In this document: positions 8,599 to 20,900 of the stretch, piece by piece | Layout: every line of letters begins with the position of its first letter | How positions within the stretch are numbered: the stretch's first letter is position 1 | Assembly (NCBI GenBank): GCA_907163375.1 | Contig: CAJQUW010000533.1 | Coordinates: forward strand, 186,001-250,000 | Direction: 5' to 3' | Source of the DNA: Prostheceraeus crozeri | Taxonomy: Eukaryota; Platyhelminthes; Polycladida; Euryleptidae | DNA length: 64,000 nt | Notes under the pieces: generated by a model | Databases searched by the model: none | Told to the model about the DNA's origin: nothing | The model's input: only the letters and a program-made list of their open reading frames with translations | Translations under genes and position numbers: made by a program

Positions 8599-11156
8599 TT
8601 GGTTCCAAAATACGACGAACTATCATTGATATGCTCTGTTTCGCATCCAGATATCATAGTAATTTGTGAATCGTGGTTGTCAGATGCAGTGTCGAACGAG
8701 GAACTTTCTTTGAATGGCTACCATACGATTTTCCGTCATGACCGTAAGGACAGACGAGGTGGAGGTGTTGCCGTCTTCATCGAAAATTCAATCATGTGTC
8801 ATCGGATATATACGCATTCTGCATGTCCACGAGCGTTGGAAAACGTATGGATAATTTTCCCCGCGATAAAAATTCTTCTTGTCGCCGTGTACATACCACC
8901 TAATTTGTCCGTGGAAGATCTCAAAAATATTAACCAATTCTTGGTCTTCAACATTGAATTTGTCCTTGAGGAATATGGAAATTTCAAAACTGTGATAGCA
9001 GGTGACATCAATCATTTTTGCACGGAGGAGCTTCAAGATCTTTTTGGTCTTATATCGATGCCGACCTCTCCTACCAGAGGAACAGCTATCTTGGATAAAA
9101 TCCTTGTTGAAAGTTCTTTATCGGCATTGTACCAAGAAGCAGTCGTCGGCCCAAATTTAGGAAACTCGGACCATCGCTCTGTCAGCCTATCCCCTTTACA
9201 CAGAATGCTGTCAGTCCCTTACATAAAGAAGATTTACGATCTGCGGACTAGTAACATCGGTCGCTTTTTATTGAAATTGCAATCATTTCCGTGGCACAAC
9301 TTTTACCAAGCTGCACTTGGCATTGAAGATAAATGCAATTTATTTTACAAGTATGTTTACGAGGCTATGAAAGAAATTCCTTACGAACTAGTACCATTCA
9401 CGGAGAAGGATAAGCCCTGGGTAACCCCGCTCATCAAGTTGATCATCAACAAACGTTACGAAGCTTTCAGGATGGGAAATCTGGTTATGTATGATCACTA
9501 CAAGTCTAAATTACAGGATTTAATTGCGAATTCTAAGAAATGCTTGAACAACTCAAAAAGCCGCTCCCAAAATGGTGTTTGGAAGTTAACCTCAAACGTG
9601 CTGAATCGTTCAAACAAGCCGTCTATTGTCAGCCTTATACGCCAGTTCTCCTCCCCCTCTCAAGCTGCTGAAAGAATAAGTGATGAATTTTCAAACAACT
9701 TTTCTTCTCAGACTGACTGGGACTTTTTTGATTCAATACTCTTGCATAGCAGCGACGATCATTGGTCCCCCGACGTATCTGTTTCACTAGTTCACACACT
9801 CCTTCGAAACTTTAAGCCTCACAAGGCTCCAGGTAGTGATGGACAATTCGCCAGGATTCTATCAGAGAGTGCGGATGTATTGTCTGGTCCTATCTGTCAT
9901 CTGTTCTGCCTTTCAATTTCTGAACGAAAAGTGCCAACAAAATGGAAAGCCGCTGACGTAACTCCGGTTCCAAAGAAGAACAATCCCACCATCAAGGATT
10001 TGCGCCCAATCTCGATATTACCTATAATCTCAAAATTGCTAGAAAAATGTGTACTCAGTTCTGTGAAGGAAAATCTTATTGAGTTATACGGTCACTCACA
10101 ATTCGGTTTCCGCCCAAATTGCTCCACTGAACTTGCACACATTAAAATTCATGATTTCATCACGACCAGTCTTGACGCTTCGTCTTGTAATGGAGTTTTA
10201 ATGATGTCCTTCGATTTAGAAAAGGCATTTGATTATGTTCGACACGAATGTCTTATTCGTTCTCTCGATGATGGTCGTTTACCAGGGGCTTTTCTCGAAT
10301 GGTATGCCAATTACCTTCAAGACCGAATACAAAGAGTTCGCATACAGGGTAACTTTCACAGCTCTTGGAAAATTGTCCCATCCGGAGTACCTCAAGGCTC
10401 AATCTTGGCGCCCTATCTCTTTTCGACTCACATGAGATCTTTCGAAAGTCAATTATCCTCAGCCGTTACTGTCAAGTATGCCGACGATATCGTAACTTTG
10501 TTCCCAATCGGTGCATGCTCGAACATTGACGAGCTCATACATCTTGAAAATGATGGTATAAGAACATGGTGCTCACAAAATGGCTTAGCAGTCAATGTCT
10601 CAAAAACAAAGATCATTTTGTTCAAAAATCAAAGTCCGATCACCCTAAGCTTTAACGCAGAAATGTGCACACAGCTGAAAATTCTTGGTGTCATTTATGA
10701 CTGTGATCTCACATGGGCAGCTCACATTGATGCAGTGGTAAGAAAAGCTAGACAGAAAATATTTCTTCTGTCGAAACTAAGAAATGACATATCAAAGAAG
10801 GATCTGATAAAAATTTATTCAGCTTTCATTCTCACCAGTTTGGAATACTGTAGTGCTCTTTTTGTTGGTCTAAATAATCAATTGTCAGAAAGATTGGAAA
10901 AAATTCGTCGGAAATGTCACCGCATCGTTTGCGGCTCAGAGTGTTCATGTGGCTGTTTCACCCCCTGTTCATAAGAAGATACCATCATGCACTCAAAGTA
11001 TATGACTCCGCATTAAATGATAGCCATCTGCTTCACGAACTTATTCCCAAGAAGCATAATTACTCCCAAAAATTTATCATGCCTCGAATCAGGACTATGC
11101 GTCGCCACTCTGCGTTTATTCCCTTTTCCACTGGTCTTCACAACCGAATTTGCTGA
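8599..11156 (+). CDS. LINE ORF2: AP endonuclease and reverse transcriptase (one frameshift)
   Basis: The 791-codon frame 8599-10974 holds an APE-type endonuclease (ICESWLSD near residue 24, RRGGGVAVFI near 52, NSDHRSV near 195) and a reverse transcriptase (LRPISILPIISKLLEKC, FGFRPNCSTELAH, FDLEKAFD with the first Asp, SGVPQGSILAPYLF and the catalytic YADD near residue 628). Close to the end the frame shifts (near 10960). The expected C-terminus (YHHALKVYDSALND..., FSTGLHNRIC) continues in another frame to 11156. ORF2 as it stands would lack this tail. All RT catalytic residues are present. Confidence 0.85.
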
Positions 11157-11723
11157 GAAAACCAAATGGCCTTCTAAAGCGTGCTAAATACTCTCACGAA
11201 GCACATGAAGCTGACCTGCTCTGACTTTGACTTTTTCTATGTTTTTTCACTTGCTCTTTCACCAAACCTTGAAATGTCTGATTTTCATTTATTTGAATAA
11301 AAACACATATTATTAATATGCAACCTGTTCAAGAAATTCAACCTATGTCAAATTTTCAACAATTACAACATTTGTTTATACCTCAGCAAGGACAAAATCT
11401 TTATACAGCTACAAAAAATAACGTAGGTCCAAATAATAATTATTTAGTTCCAAATAATCATCTAGTACAGAATAATCATGTAGTTCCAAATAATCCTCTA
11501 GTACAGAATAATCATGTAGATCAAAATCAGGAAGAAGTTCACATGCCACAAAAAATTAAAATTCTTCAAGCTAAGCAATCTATGGATGCACGACAATCTA
11601 TGCAATGTAATACGAAAAAATATGTTCTGGTTGTAATAAAAATATAACGTCTAGAAATTTTGCACGTTATTCAAAATTATGTGAGAACCTGAGGAGGCTA
11701 AAAAAGATAAAATAAAATATAAA

Positions 11724-12309
11724 ATGAAAGATCAGCTATGTCGTAATTGTAATAAATATTTTACAAGTCAATGAATTACTAATCATTACAATTCTTGTAT
11801 AAATTCTACAAGACAATGTACAAATTGTCAAATTATTAAACCTAGGACAGAGTTTTATGATAGTAAATATCAGTGTAAGGATTGTTTAAAAGAAAAAGTA
11901 AAGTGTAGAGGTTGTCAAAAATTATATTGAAGAAAAACATTCCACGACATGTAACACTTTGTCCTAATCTATAATTGAGCAAATGCAATTATGTGATAAA
12001 GATTTGAATATATTAATAGATACTGAACGTGGAATATATAATAAAAATTATCGTCATCCTACAAATCCTCTTACACCTAAACAAGAAGTTAAATTTCATT
12101 ACCATCGAAAATATATGCAGTTCGTCAAAGATTACAAAATAAAACACGGTATATTAAAATACACTAAAACAAATGATTTTCCACTTTGTTTTCGAAGTTT
12201 CAGAGTATTTTTGGCATTTTATAATTTATGGTGGTTAATTAATAGAGAACATTTAACAGTCTATAATTTAAAAACATTGCAAAAATTAAATATTTCGGCC
12301 TTCATCTAA
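11724..12309 (+). pseudogene. Cys-rich zinc-ribbon-like gene of the outer Polinton, broken
   Basis: The start region has a series of C-x2-C pairs (CRNCNKYF, CTNCQIIKPRTEF, CKDCLKEK, CRGCQKLY), and the 3' part is an aromatic- and basic-rich segment (YRHPTNPLTPKQEVKFHYHRKY, split here by family convention into one gene). I do not recognise the family. Like the preceding zinc-finger gene it has no counterpart in the inner Polinton. It ends about 70 bp before the polymerase gene. Confidence 0.4.
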
Positions 12310-12376
12310 AAAATATATAAGATCTAAAATTTATATCTAAAATTGAAACACAAATTTTTTCTTTAAAAGATAAATC

Positions 12377-14080
12377 ATGGAAAATACCAAGTTTTATTGT
12401 GTCTTTTTAAAAGACAGATACAAATAAAAAGAAGTTATCAATCTCATTTAAAAAGTGAAGTGCATTTACAAAATGTAGATCGAGCTAATGAGGGAAATAT
12501 ATTAAAATTAAATAATTATAAAACTATCTAGAAACATTACCTACTGATTTTAAAGTTAAAAAAATATTTGATGATTATTCACATTCGGAATATAAAAAAG
12601 CTTTTAATAGTGAAGATTTTTTTTGGGAAATCGAAGGTTCTAGTAGTTCGCCCGAAACAGATATAAGATTTATATTTAATGAAACTGACGAAACCGACGA
12701 AACCGACGAAGCTGTAACAGATGTAAAATATTTATTTGATGAGTCTGTTGAACATAATGAAACCGATGAAACTTTTTATGATGTATTAACAAACTTCTAT
12801 AATATATTTAAGAAATCCTTCAAATGTTATATGAATGTAGAAGTACTTTATGCAAAAACTGGATCCGATGGAATGACTGAAGAAATAGTACAAGGACATT
12901 TTGCACAGACACAAGAAATTCATAATGTAAATGATATACAACCCATATTTGAATCGATGATAAATAAATTAAAAGATGCTATAACTGAAGCTCAGTTGCG
13001 TGAATCTGGTTGGAGATTTATTGCAATACTATCTAAGAAAATAGTAATTGACAGATATAAAGATAATACTGCTGGTAGTTACATACCCCTTCCTTTCAGT
13101 TCACCACAAATAATCAACATACAGAATGAAGATGAATATTGTTTTCTGTGGAGTGTTATAGCACATTTACATCTTGCAAAATATCACAAAGAAAGACTAA
13201 GTCATTATAATAAAGAAGAACATATAAATGAATTTAATCTCTCTGATGGCTTAGATGAATTTCCATATGATTATAGTCGGTTAATAAAGTTTCATAAAAA
13301 GAATAAAAATTTAATAGAAGTAAATGTTTTTGAATTAAATGTGAAGTATGTTTCTACTGGTGATATTACTCCTTTATATCCCGGAGATATTGAAGTTAAT
13401 AACATTGTTTATAACAACTTAAAAGAATTTTGTTTGAATAACAAAAATTTATGCCAAACAGAAATAGTATACAATGAAAAAGGAAATTACATGCATCATA
13501 ATACTATTTACAAAGGAAATGTAATATGTACTGAAAAATATGAAATTATAAAAACATTAACACCAATAATGATTAATCATAATAATTATAAAGGATGTGG
13601 ATTTCCCTATGAGTACGAAACCGAGCGTTCGTCTCTATTGTCAGAATATATACATAAGTTTAAGATGTTACCGCAACTATATAAAAAACAATATCAACAA
13701 GAATATCAACAAGAGTTACAAATGTTACATAATCAATATCTACAAAAATATCAACAAGAAGTAACTATATTATTTCGCAAATATATTGAAGACAAATGGA
13801 ATCTTGAAGACAAAGAATATTTAAAATTATCACACATAGTCTACCAACAATGTAATTTTCAATTTAATGAACTAGAATGTCATCCCAAAAAATCTACAAC
13901 AATATAAAGAACATGGTCAACAAAAAAATCTACAAGAATATCATATGGGTATAAATATGCTAAGTAAGGAATATCATGAACAATATGAAGAACAATGTCG
14001 AAAACAACATGAAGAACAATTTCAAAAAAAATATCGAGAACAATATCAAGAACAGTTAGAAATATTACAACAGGAATATC
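12377..14080 (+). pseudogene. Protein-primed DNA polymerase B, 5' part, outer copy (split by the inner Polinton)
   Basis: N-terminal portion of the Polinton pPolB. It contains an acidic repeat (DETDETDE), the conserved pre-exonuclease block (ESGWRFIAIL, SYIPLPFSSPQIINIQNEDE, FLWSVIAHLHLAKY, GLDEFPYDYSRLIKFHKKN, IEVNVFELN), and a Gln/Tyr-rich coiled region with repeated YQQEYQQ. The second Polinton is inserted in that coiled region, and the gene resumes at 31664. Its first 110 residues are almost identical to the inner copy and then diverge more. It is damaged apart from the insertion. Confidence 0.8.
14075..14080. repeat. 6-bp target-site duplication AATATC, left copy
   Basis: AATATC immediately precedes the first base of the inner Polinton (14081) and follows its last base (31664-31669). 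Six base pairs is the standard Polinton duplication length. AATATC recurs nearby because the target lies in a CAATATCAACAAG-type repeat, but the TIR ends fix the position independently. Confidence 0.9.
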
Positions 14081-14660
14081 AGTAATGGGAAGAAGACCGT
14101 TCCAGGACACCGAAAAATTCAGAAAAATTGGTATTTTTAAAAACGACTAAATTCATGAATTTTAACCATTTTTCAGGTTTTTAAGACATAAATTCATAAA
14201 TTTAGGCGTTTTTAAAAACACCCAATTTTTCAAATTTTTCAAAATCTCAAATTTGGGAATTACAATTTTTACCTTGAAAATCATGACCGTTCCAGGACAC
14301 CAAAAATCATAAAAGTTAAGAATCTCAAATTTGTGATTATAGTTATTTTACCTTCAAAATCATGACCGTTCCAGGACACCGAAAAATTATAAAAGTCAAG
14401 AATCACAAATTTAAGATTATGATTATTTTCTCCTCAAAATCATGACCGTTCCAGGACACAACATAAAAAAATTGGTAATTTTAAAAACGTCTAAATTCAT
14501 GAATTTAAAACATTTTTCAGGTTTTTAAGACCTAAATTCATGAATTTAGTCCATTCATAAAGTACAATTTTTTGAAAAAATTGGTATTTTTAAAAACGTC
14601 TAAATTCATGAATTTAATCCATTTTTCAGGTTTTTAAAATATGAGATATCTAAAATTATG
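14081..14660. repeat. Left TIR of the inner Polinton
   Basis: It starts AGTAATGGGAAGAAG and matches the right end at 31010-31663 in reverse complement. It holds AT-rich blocks around AAATTCATGAATTTA and about three tandem units of 79-80 bp, each with ATGACCGTTCCAGGACAC (near 14096, 14283, 14362, 14442). The right TIR has more units, so copy number differs between the ends. Confidence 0.88.
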
Positions 14661-14683
14661 TGTCTAAAAATATTTCTTTAAAA

Positions 14684-15304
14684 ATGGAAGAAACAAAAGT
14701 GGAAGAAACCGCAAGAATATATCCTTCGTTATCACAATTAAAAACAAGTGAAATGGACATTGAAAAACATAAAGATAGAGTTAGGTATATGAAAGATAAG
14801 CAATCTCAATTATTGTTAAGATTAGAGCATTATGATAAATTAAGAAAGAGATGGTCTAAAGTTAAGAATGTAACACAAGGAATTGGCATATTCTTAACAA
14901 TAAGTTTAGGTGCTTTAACAATTGTTATATCTTCTGGTGTTCTTACAATTCCTGTTGTTGCTACTGCTTTAACAGGTACGGGTGTTTTTACAACTTCACT
15001 TAATACAATGTTAGATAAATCTTTAATAACTAAGAAACAAAAATCACTGAAAACTAAGCATTTACATATTAAAGACGTCTATGATAAACTAGATTATTAT
15101 TTTCAAAGAGTCTGTCATGATAATGTTATTACGCTAGATGAGATTGAAAAATTTGATCAACTAGCTAATGAAGTAAATCAAATATCATTTCATTTAAAGA
15201 CCAAAAAAGTTGATGACAAAAATTCTAGTGATGGTAAAATTTCTAATGAAGAAAATGACAAAGTTTTTTTAGAAGAACTAAAAACCTTATTAAACAAAAC
15301 TTAA
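14684..15304 (+). CDS. Membrane protein with coiled N-terminus, inner copy
   Basis: 206 codons, open. The N-terminal 60 residues are charged and helical (DIEKHKDRVRYMKDKQ). Two hydrophobic segments follow at about residues 73-95 and 97-115 (GIFLTISLGALTIVISSGVLTIP), then a basic stretch and an acidic helix. The layout of helix, two membrane spans and helix recalls SLATT-like proteins, but I see no decisive motif. It is the first gene from the TIR in both Polintons. The start at 14684 is the ATG matching the outer copy; an upstream in-frame extension to 14660 is less likely. The outer copy's C-terminus is longer. Confidence 0.6.
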   Translation: MEETKVEETARIYPSLSQLKTSEMDIEKHKDRVRYMKDKQSQLLLRLEHYDKLRKRWSKVKNVTQGIGIFLTISLGALTIVISSGVLTIPVVATALTGTGVFTTSLNTMLDKSLITKKQKSLKTKHLHIKDVYDKLDYYFQRVCHDNVITLDEIEKFDQLANEVNQISFHLKTKKVDDKNSSDGKISNEENDKVFLEELKTLLNKT

Positions 15305-15410
15305 AACGAAAAGATGTCAGACAACAAAGCAATAAAAAAATAATTTGTTCAGTAAAATGTTTTTGCTGTATTCCAATGTTACCACAAAATTCAAATATTA
15401 TATTTTAAAA

Positions 15411-16229
15411 ATGGATAAAATTAAAGCTGATAATCTAAAAAGAATTTGACAATTAGACGAGTCAATGATACAAAGAAATATTATGAAAGAAAATCATCTT
15501 CAAGATAGAATGAAAAAAGCTGGTATTCAATCTGATATGTTTGAAGAAATGCAGCAAACCGAGCAAGTAAAAACTGATTTTGAAAAAACTATGAAACCAT
15601 TTAAAAGTCTTGAAAAAGAACTTACAAATAATGATGATAAACAAATTAATATAACAGATCCAGAACACAAAACTATATTAGATGACTATGAATTACTAGA
15701 ATCAAACATTAATAAGAAATTACCAAAATCTATGCAATTTGAACATTCTATCTCATTTATGAATGGAAAAACAATACCTTTATCTCAGACAAAAAACCTT
15801 TTCGAGGTTCAATTTTTTCACCAGATAAATCTCTTTTTTGTTTACATAGAAATTTTGTTGATCTTTTAAGAGGAGCAGATTTAAAAAATTATGCTGTAGA
15901 AGATCTCATAAAAAATAAAGCTACGTTAGATAGAGTTGGCGCAGTAAAATCTCTTAACCGCTATGAATTTAATATCAACAGGAGTTAAAGTAGGAAAAGG
16001 TTTTAAAACAGAAACAACTGTATTCTTACCAGATGATCCACAAGAATTACTAAATAGATTAATTATTTTAATATCTGCAATAAAAGAAGGACATAATTCT
16101 AGTTTCAATGAAATTCATGCTATATTGAAAAGACTGTTAGAAAAGAAGATTCTAAATGAAGAGGATTATAAAAGTATAGCTGAAATATGTTGTTGTTTTT
16201 TATTTTTTATAAAAAAAATATTTATTTAA
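15411..16229 (+). pseudogene. Unknown conserved Polinton gene next to penton, inner copy, broken
   Basis: Starts MDKIKADN. It encodes a charged helical N-terminus (QRNIMKENHLQDRMKKAG), a block TDPEHKTILDDYELLESNI, and a C-terminal region with LLRGADLK and ISAIKEGHNSSFNEIHAIL. I do not recognise the family. It lies between the membrane-protein and penton genes in both copies, on the same strand, so it may belong to the virion set. It is broken. Confidence 0.45.
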
Positions 16230-16244
16230 AATATTAACTAAACA

Positions 16245-17049
16245 ATGTGTTCAGCAGATTTAGACAAAATTATTATCATTTAGAAAATCTAACAGAGATT
16301 TTGGGTTCATCAAAATTTAGTACGACGTCAAAAATTATAACAACTACTTCATCACACACTTGTAATTTAGAACCCATTCTACATTTGGAACAAAATAAAA
16401 ATTATTAAATTGCATTGACTAGTTTATCCACATTTAACACTATTCAAAACGTTATCAAAGATGTGAATGATCAATTTAGATATTCTGCTGATAAAGGTAA
16501 AACATGGAAAATACTAACTTTTCCTCCTGGTTCTTACGAAGTTGAATCAATATCAAATGAAATTAAGAGACATTTAGGTATACCATTTAAAGACAAGAAA
16601 CAGCTACATTTTGCAGTTGAACCGGCAGTTAATAAATTTTCTCTTACTTTAGACGAAAATCATCAAGTAGATTTTAATCATGATAGATCATTGTCAAAGC
16701 TATTAGGATTTAATAAACAAACCTATAGTCAAGGTTATCATTTAGGTGAGAAGATTCCTAAAATAACTGAAATAAATTCAATTGTTGTACATTGTGACAT
16801 TATTGAAGGAGGATATATAAATGGTAAATTATCAAATTTAATATTCAGTTTTCCAGCTTTTACTGTACCCATTGGTTATAGATTAAATGTAATTCCACAA
16901 ACATTAATATTTTTACAAGAAAATATTTTTACCCTATTACAAGAAAAACTATCAACAACATTAACATTAGAATCACTGATGAGACAGGACCAGAAATAAA
17001 TTTTGGAGGTGAAGAGATTATGATAGATCTTTTGGTTAGAGAAGTTTAA
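16245..17049 (+). pseudogene. Penton-like minor capsid protein (single jelly roll), inner copy, broken
   Basis: Starts MCSADLDK. Blocks include ILHLEQNKNY, FPPGSYEVESISNEIKRHL, VDFNHDRSLSKLLGF, YHLGEKIPKI and GYRLNVIPQTL, and it ends with ITDETGPEINFGGEEIMIDL. The LLGF block and the final INFGGE..I..L strand are typical of the Polinton/adintovirus penton protein that fills capsid vertices. It precedes the ATPase gene by about 50 bp. Broken in a few places. Confidence 0.72.
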
Positions 17050-17096
17050 TTTTCTTCTTCTTCTTTAAAAATAAAAATAAAAATTTCTTATTAAAA

Positions 17097-17905
17097 ATGA
17101 GTGAATTTCCCCCATTAAATAAAAAAAACTTAAATTCAATCATCATCCAAATTTATCTAATAAAGTTTTGTCAGTTATTTGTAGAAGATCAGGATGTGGA
17201 AAACATATTTATTATTTAAAATTTTAACGACTCCAAATTTTTTGGATTATAACAATCTTATAATTTATACAACAACAGCAGAACAACCTGTTTATCAATT
17301 TTTAAAATATGGATTTGAAAATAATCTTAAAAAACAGCAATTGCTTCATTATTCACAGAATATGAAAAATCTGAAGATGAAGTTCGTGGTGTGAAGAAGC
17401 AGCAAAAATTAATCAGTTACTAGAATCTAATAAAAATAAACACATAAAGATACAATTAATAGATGATAGTGGTAATATGCAAGATCCTGGTAAACTAGAT
17501 AAAACAATGAAACATTTTGTAATTTTTGATGATTGTGTTAATGATAGAAATCAGTCAGCTCAGAGAAATTATTTCACAAGAGGTAGACATAATAACTGTA
17601 GTGTTTTTTATTTAACACAAAGTGTGTATTCATTAGATGGAAGTGTTATTAGAAAGAATGCAAATATATTTATACTATTTGAAATAAATGCAAGAAACCT
17701 AAGTGATTTGTTAAGAGATTTATGTATAAGAGATAAAGATGAATTTAAACAATCGTGTAACAATGCTTGGTCAAAAGATTATGGCTTCATTACAATTAAT
17801 ATTGATAAAAATTTCATGATAGAGTTATCGAACAATTGTTCTCTGACTAGGCTTCGCCCCCGACTGAAAGTCGATAGAAAATATTTTCGGGGAGTGATCG
17901 AATAA
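17097..17905 (+). pseudogene. A32/FtsK-like genome-packaging ATPase, inner copy, broken
   Basis: A Walker A loop (ICRRSGCGK) near the N-terminus, a Walker B VIFDD near the middle, and the following block NYFTRGRHNNCSVFYLTQS with a sensor-type Gln identify the A32-type packaging ATPase of Polintons and NCLDV relatives. It would drive DNA into the capsid. Starts MSEFPPLN about 50 bp after penton. Broken in several places. The 3' end faces the 3' end of pPolB. Confidence 0.75.
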
Positions 17906-17945
17906 TTTTTTTTTCTAGTCAGATTTAAATAATAATAAATAAACT

Positions 17946-20900
17946 TTAAAAAGGTAAAGTAGTTATTCCATCAGGTAAAATTTTTCTTTTATCATCAAAT
18001 GGATCTAATGCTAATTTATGTTCCTCTTTTAAATACATTTTATGTTTCTTTGAATTAAGTCCATAATTACATGCTGTTTATATTTCATTATTAAATAATG
18101 CATTCTTATAATCTTGAAATGTTATTTGGTCAGCCACTGATGCCTTTGAAATTCCTTTTAATATTTTATGTGTTTTAATATTATTAGTTGTATTATAACA
18201 ATAACATTTAGATTTTAATATATAGCTTCTGTTATGAAATCTTCATTTCCTTCTAGTTCATCTTTTACTTTACATAAATCAGAAGGCTGAATGATATCTT
18301 TTATTTTATTAATTTCTTCATCAAGTGAAGAATTATACGGTATTGTTAATTCTAAGAAAACGCTATCAGTATCTGTAAAGTGTAATTTATAGTTTTTGTC
18401 ATAAGCAGGTGCTAAATAATCATATATAAATTTAAACATAAATACTCGTAGTTTAGCTAATTCTAATATAGTGAATCCTATAAAATGGAACTTACCATGT
18501 TTTATAATGTTTCATCTTAGATGCACTGCACGTAGTTCATCACTGAATCTAGTAGTTCTTTTATATGTAGGTTTCCTTGTTAAATTTAGAAAAACCTATC
18601 TTTGTCATAAACTATTTCAATATTTTGTCTATTACGCACATTTTCTAAAGTCTTACCATAAAATGCATTATTCATTAATTTAAAGAACACGTTTCCAAAA
18701 TCATCTTTATTTCTTTTAGCTATTTTACGTTTTTCAATATTGAACTCTATATAATCTTTTAACCACCTAAATTTTCTATACACTAGTTTCCGGTGAATTT
18801 TAAAAGGAATCATTCCATGATCTAAATACCAATCTAGCATTCTTCCTTCAACAACATACTTTCCTTTATTACTTTGTGTCAACATAAGTTTTTTTGTTGG
18901 TCTGTATTTCTTAGGAATTAAAGATTTTTGATAATCTGAAAAATCTTCTATATTGGGAATTTTGTTTTCGGGACAGAAAGGATAATATTATGTTGCGCCT
19001 TTTATATAATCAGGGTATACTAAATCAACTTCATATATATAACCATGATTATAATTTCCATCATATGTTTTTTGATAATCAAGAATATTACACCATGACA
19101 TTTCACCTGTTGGTAATTCTAGTATCATGCAAGAAGAATATAAGCTATTAAAATCATAATATAACAAATAGTTTTCTCTCATGAATTCATCAACTGCTAC
19201 TTGACTCTCTTCATTTGATGTAAGTCCTTCTATATTTTGATTAAACAATTTTATAAACTGATCGCTTTCTTCTGGATTTAAAATTTTTTAATAACCATAA
19301 TCATCAGGATTTACTTTCTTATTATAACATTTAACATATCTATTACCTAAAACTGATGAAACACCACCTCTAATACCAGATTCAAAAAATAATAATTTAT
19401 CATATGTATTTTTTTATAATGTTTAAGTTTAACACCAGTATGTTTTAATCCTGCTAACCATGTTAAACCTGGTGTAGAATAACAATTACATGGATCTATT
19501 CCATAAGTGTCTACGGGTCACGAAAGTTTTCAAAAAGATCAGTAAAAATTAATACATCTATCTGAAGATATTTCATTGTATAATCGTACATTGTTCTACA
19601 ATTTAACTCTCTCCAATTCTTTTCAGCTTCTGCATAGTCTTCTTCAGATAATTGTGATTGTTTTAATGTTGATTTAAATTTATTTATTGGAGGAAGTTTT
19701 TGTTCTTTCATTATTTCATTTATTCTATCTATATCTCCAGTTAAATCAGTCTTCGACTGTGAACCGCAGGTTATATATTCATACGGAAATATGTCTTTTA
19801 AAGGTTTTAAATTATATTTATTTAATATTTTACATTGTTCAGGTTTCAAAGTTTTCCCAATAACATCTAATGAATAAGGAGTAAAAAATCTAAATGCATC
19901 TAAAATTCTAATACAACCTAATTGCATTGAAAAATATTCTTCTTCTTGTTTACATAGTACATTTATTTGTTGTTGTTGTAATTTTTCAGATGAAAATAAA
20001 TCTTTCATTACTAAGTGGAAATCATATTTAGAACCATTGTAGAAATATAAAGGAACAAAGTTACATTTAAATTTATTAGCATTAAGATTACAAGAATTAT
20101 GTGCCGCACCTCTATATAATCCATTTAGATGATCATGATCTTTTACTTTATCAAGATATCTACCTCTGCCAGTTTTATAATTATTTGTAAATTCTTTTCC
20201 ACAGTAATAACATTTTGTTTCATCAATAAAATGATATTTTTCTTCATCCGTTAATGGAAGAATTGGTATATTTGTTTCAAGCAATTGTGAAAAACGTCCT
20301 TGTAGTTCTTCTACTTTCTTTGTAAACATTTCTGAACTATCTTCACCATAGTATTGATAATATTCTGATTTAAATAATTCAGGATAATTTGAATGAATGT
20401 ACATTCCCCAACATAATGGTTTTTGTTCAAATAAATATTTTTCTTTTCTTTGTTCAGGTGCACTTTTTCATATTTACCATTATCAGAACTTTGTGTCCTG
20501 TTAACATCACATGCTTCGAAATCACAATAGATAGTAAAGGGTACTTCATTTTTGAAATAATGTCTATTATATATTAAATATTCATCTTTAGGAAAAGTAT
20601 TTTCAACTGCTTCATTTTGTTTGCAATTGTCCAAATGTCTATTCATTTCTTCTTTAGTTCTAAAGCTCGTCATACATTGGAGACAGGGAAAATTAGCATT
20701 ATCTGAAGTTTTTGTAAATATAGAAACATCTTTACACAATATAAAATGATCCTGATAATATAATATATTCGCTTGTGCTGATTGTTTTGTTTGTTTTAAT
20801 TTTTCAAATTTATCTTGACATATTTCATGTGTTAAATCGATATATCTTTGTAAATCTTTTTCAGTCTGTTGATAATTTTGATTTAATATTTGTAGCTGAT

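Larger units (their letters stand above)
7189..11314 (+). mobile_element. CR1/L2/Jockey-group LINE, nearly full length
   Basis: A 4.1-kb non-LTR retrotransposon with a GC-richer 5' region of about 620 bp, an RRM-type ORF1, an endonuclease-RT ORF2, and a 3' end with AATAAA (about 11296) followed by an ATT-type tail. A 17-bp flanking duplication with one mismatch supports insertion by target-primed reverse transcription. Base composition is clearly less AT-rich than the surrounding Polinton. ORF1 is intact and ORF2 has a single late frameshift, so the insertion is recent. Confidence 0.85.
6943..11647 (+). pseudogene. Zinc-finger, Gln/Asn-rich gene of the outer Polinton, split by a LINE
   Basis: The first part (6943-7188) begins MAQICQVCNMRFTNQ with a CCHC-type finger (C-x2-C, then H and C) and continues into a Met/Gln-rich tract with KLFIPQQGQN. 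After the LINE, 11315-11647 resumes with the same Gln-rich style, a second LFIPQQGQN, and a repeated NNHVVPNN/NNPLVQ tract. The role is unknown; single-finger proteins in such elements are often DNA-binding. The inner Polinton has no equivalent and carries the clamp-like gene in this slot. Confidence 0.5.

Noticed and set aside
14280-14460. CRISPR-like array of regular repeats
   Set aside because: The units are nearly identical along their whole 79-80 bp with no variable spacers and lie in a Polinton TIR.
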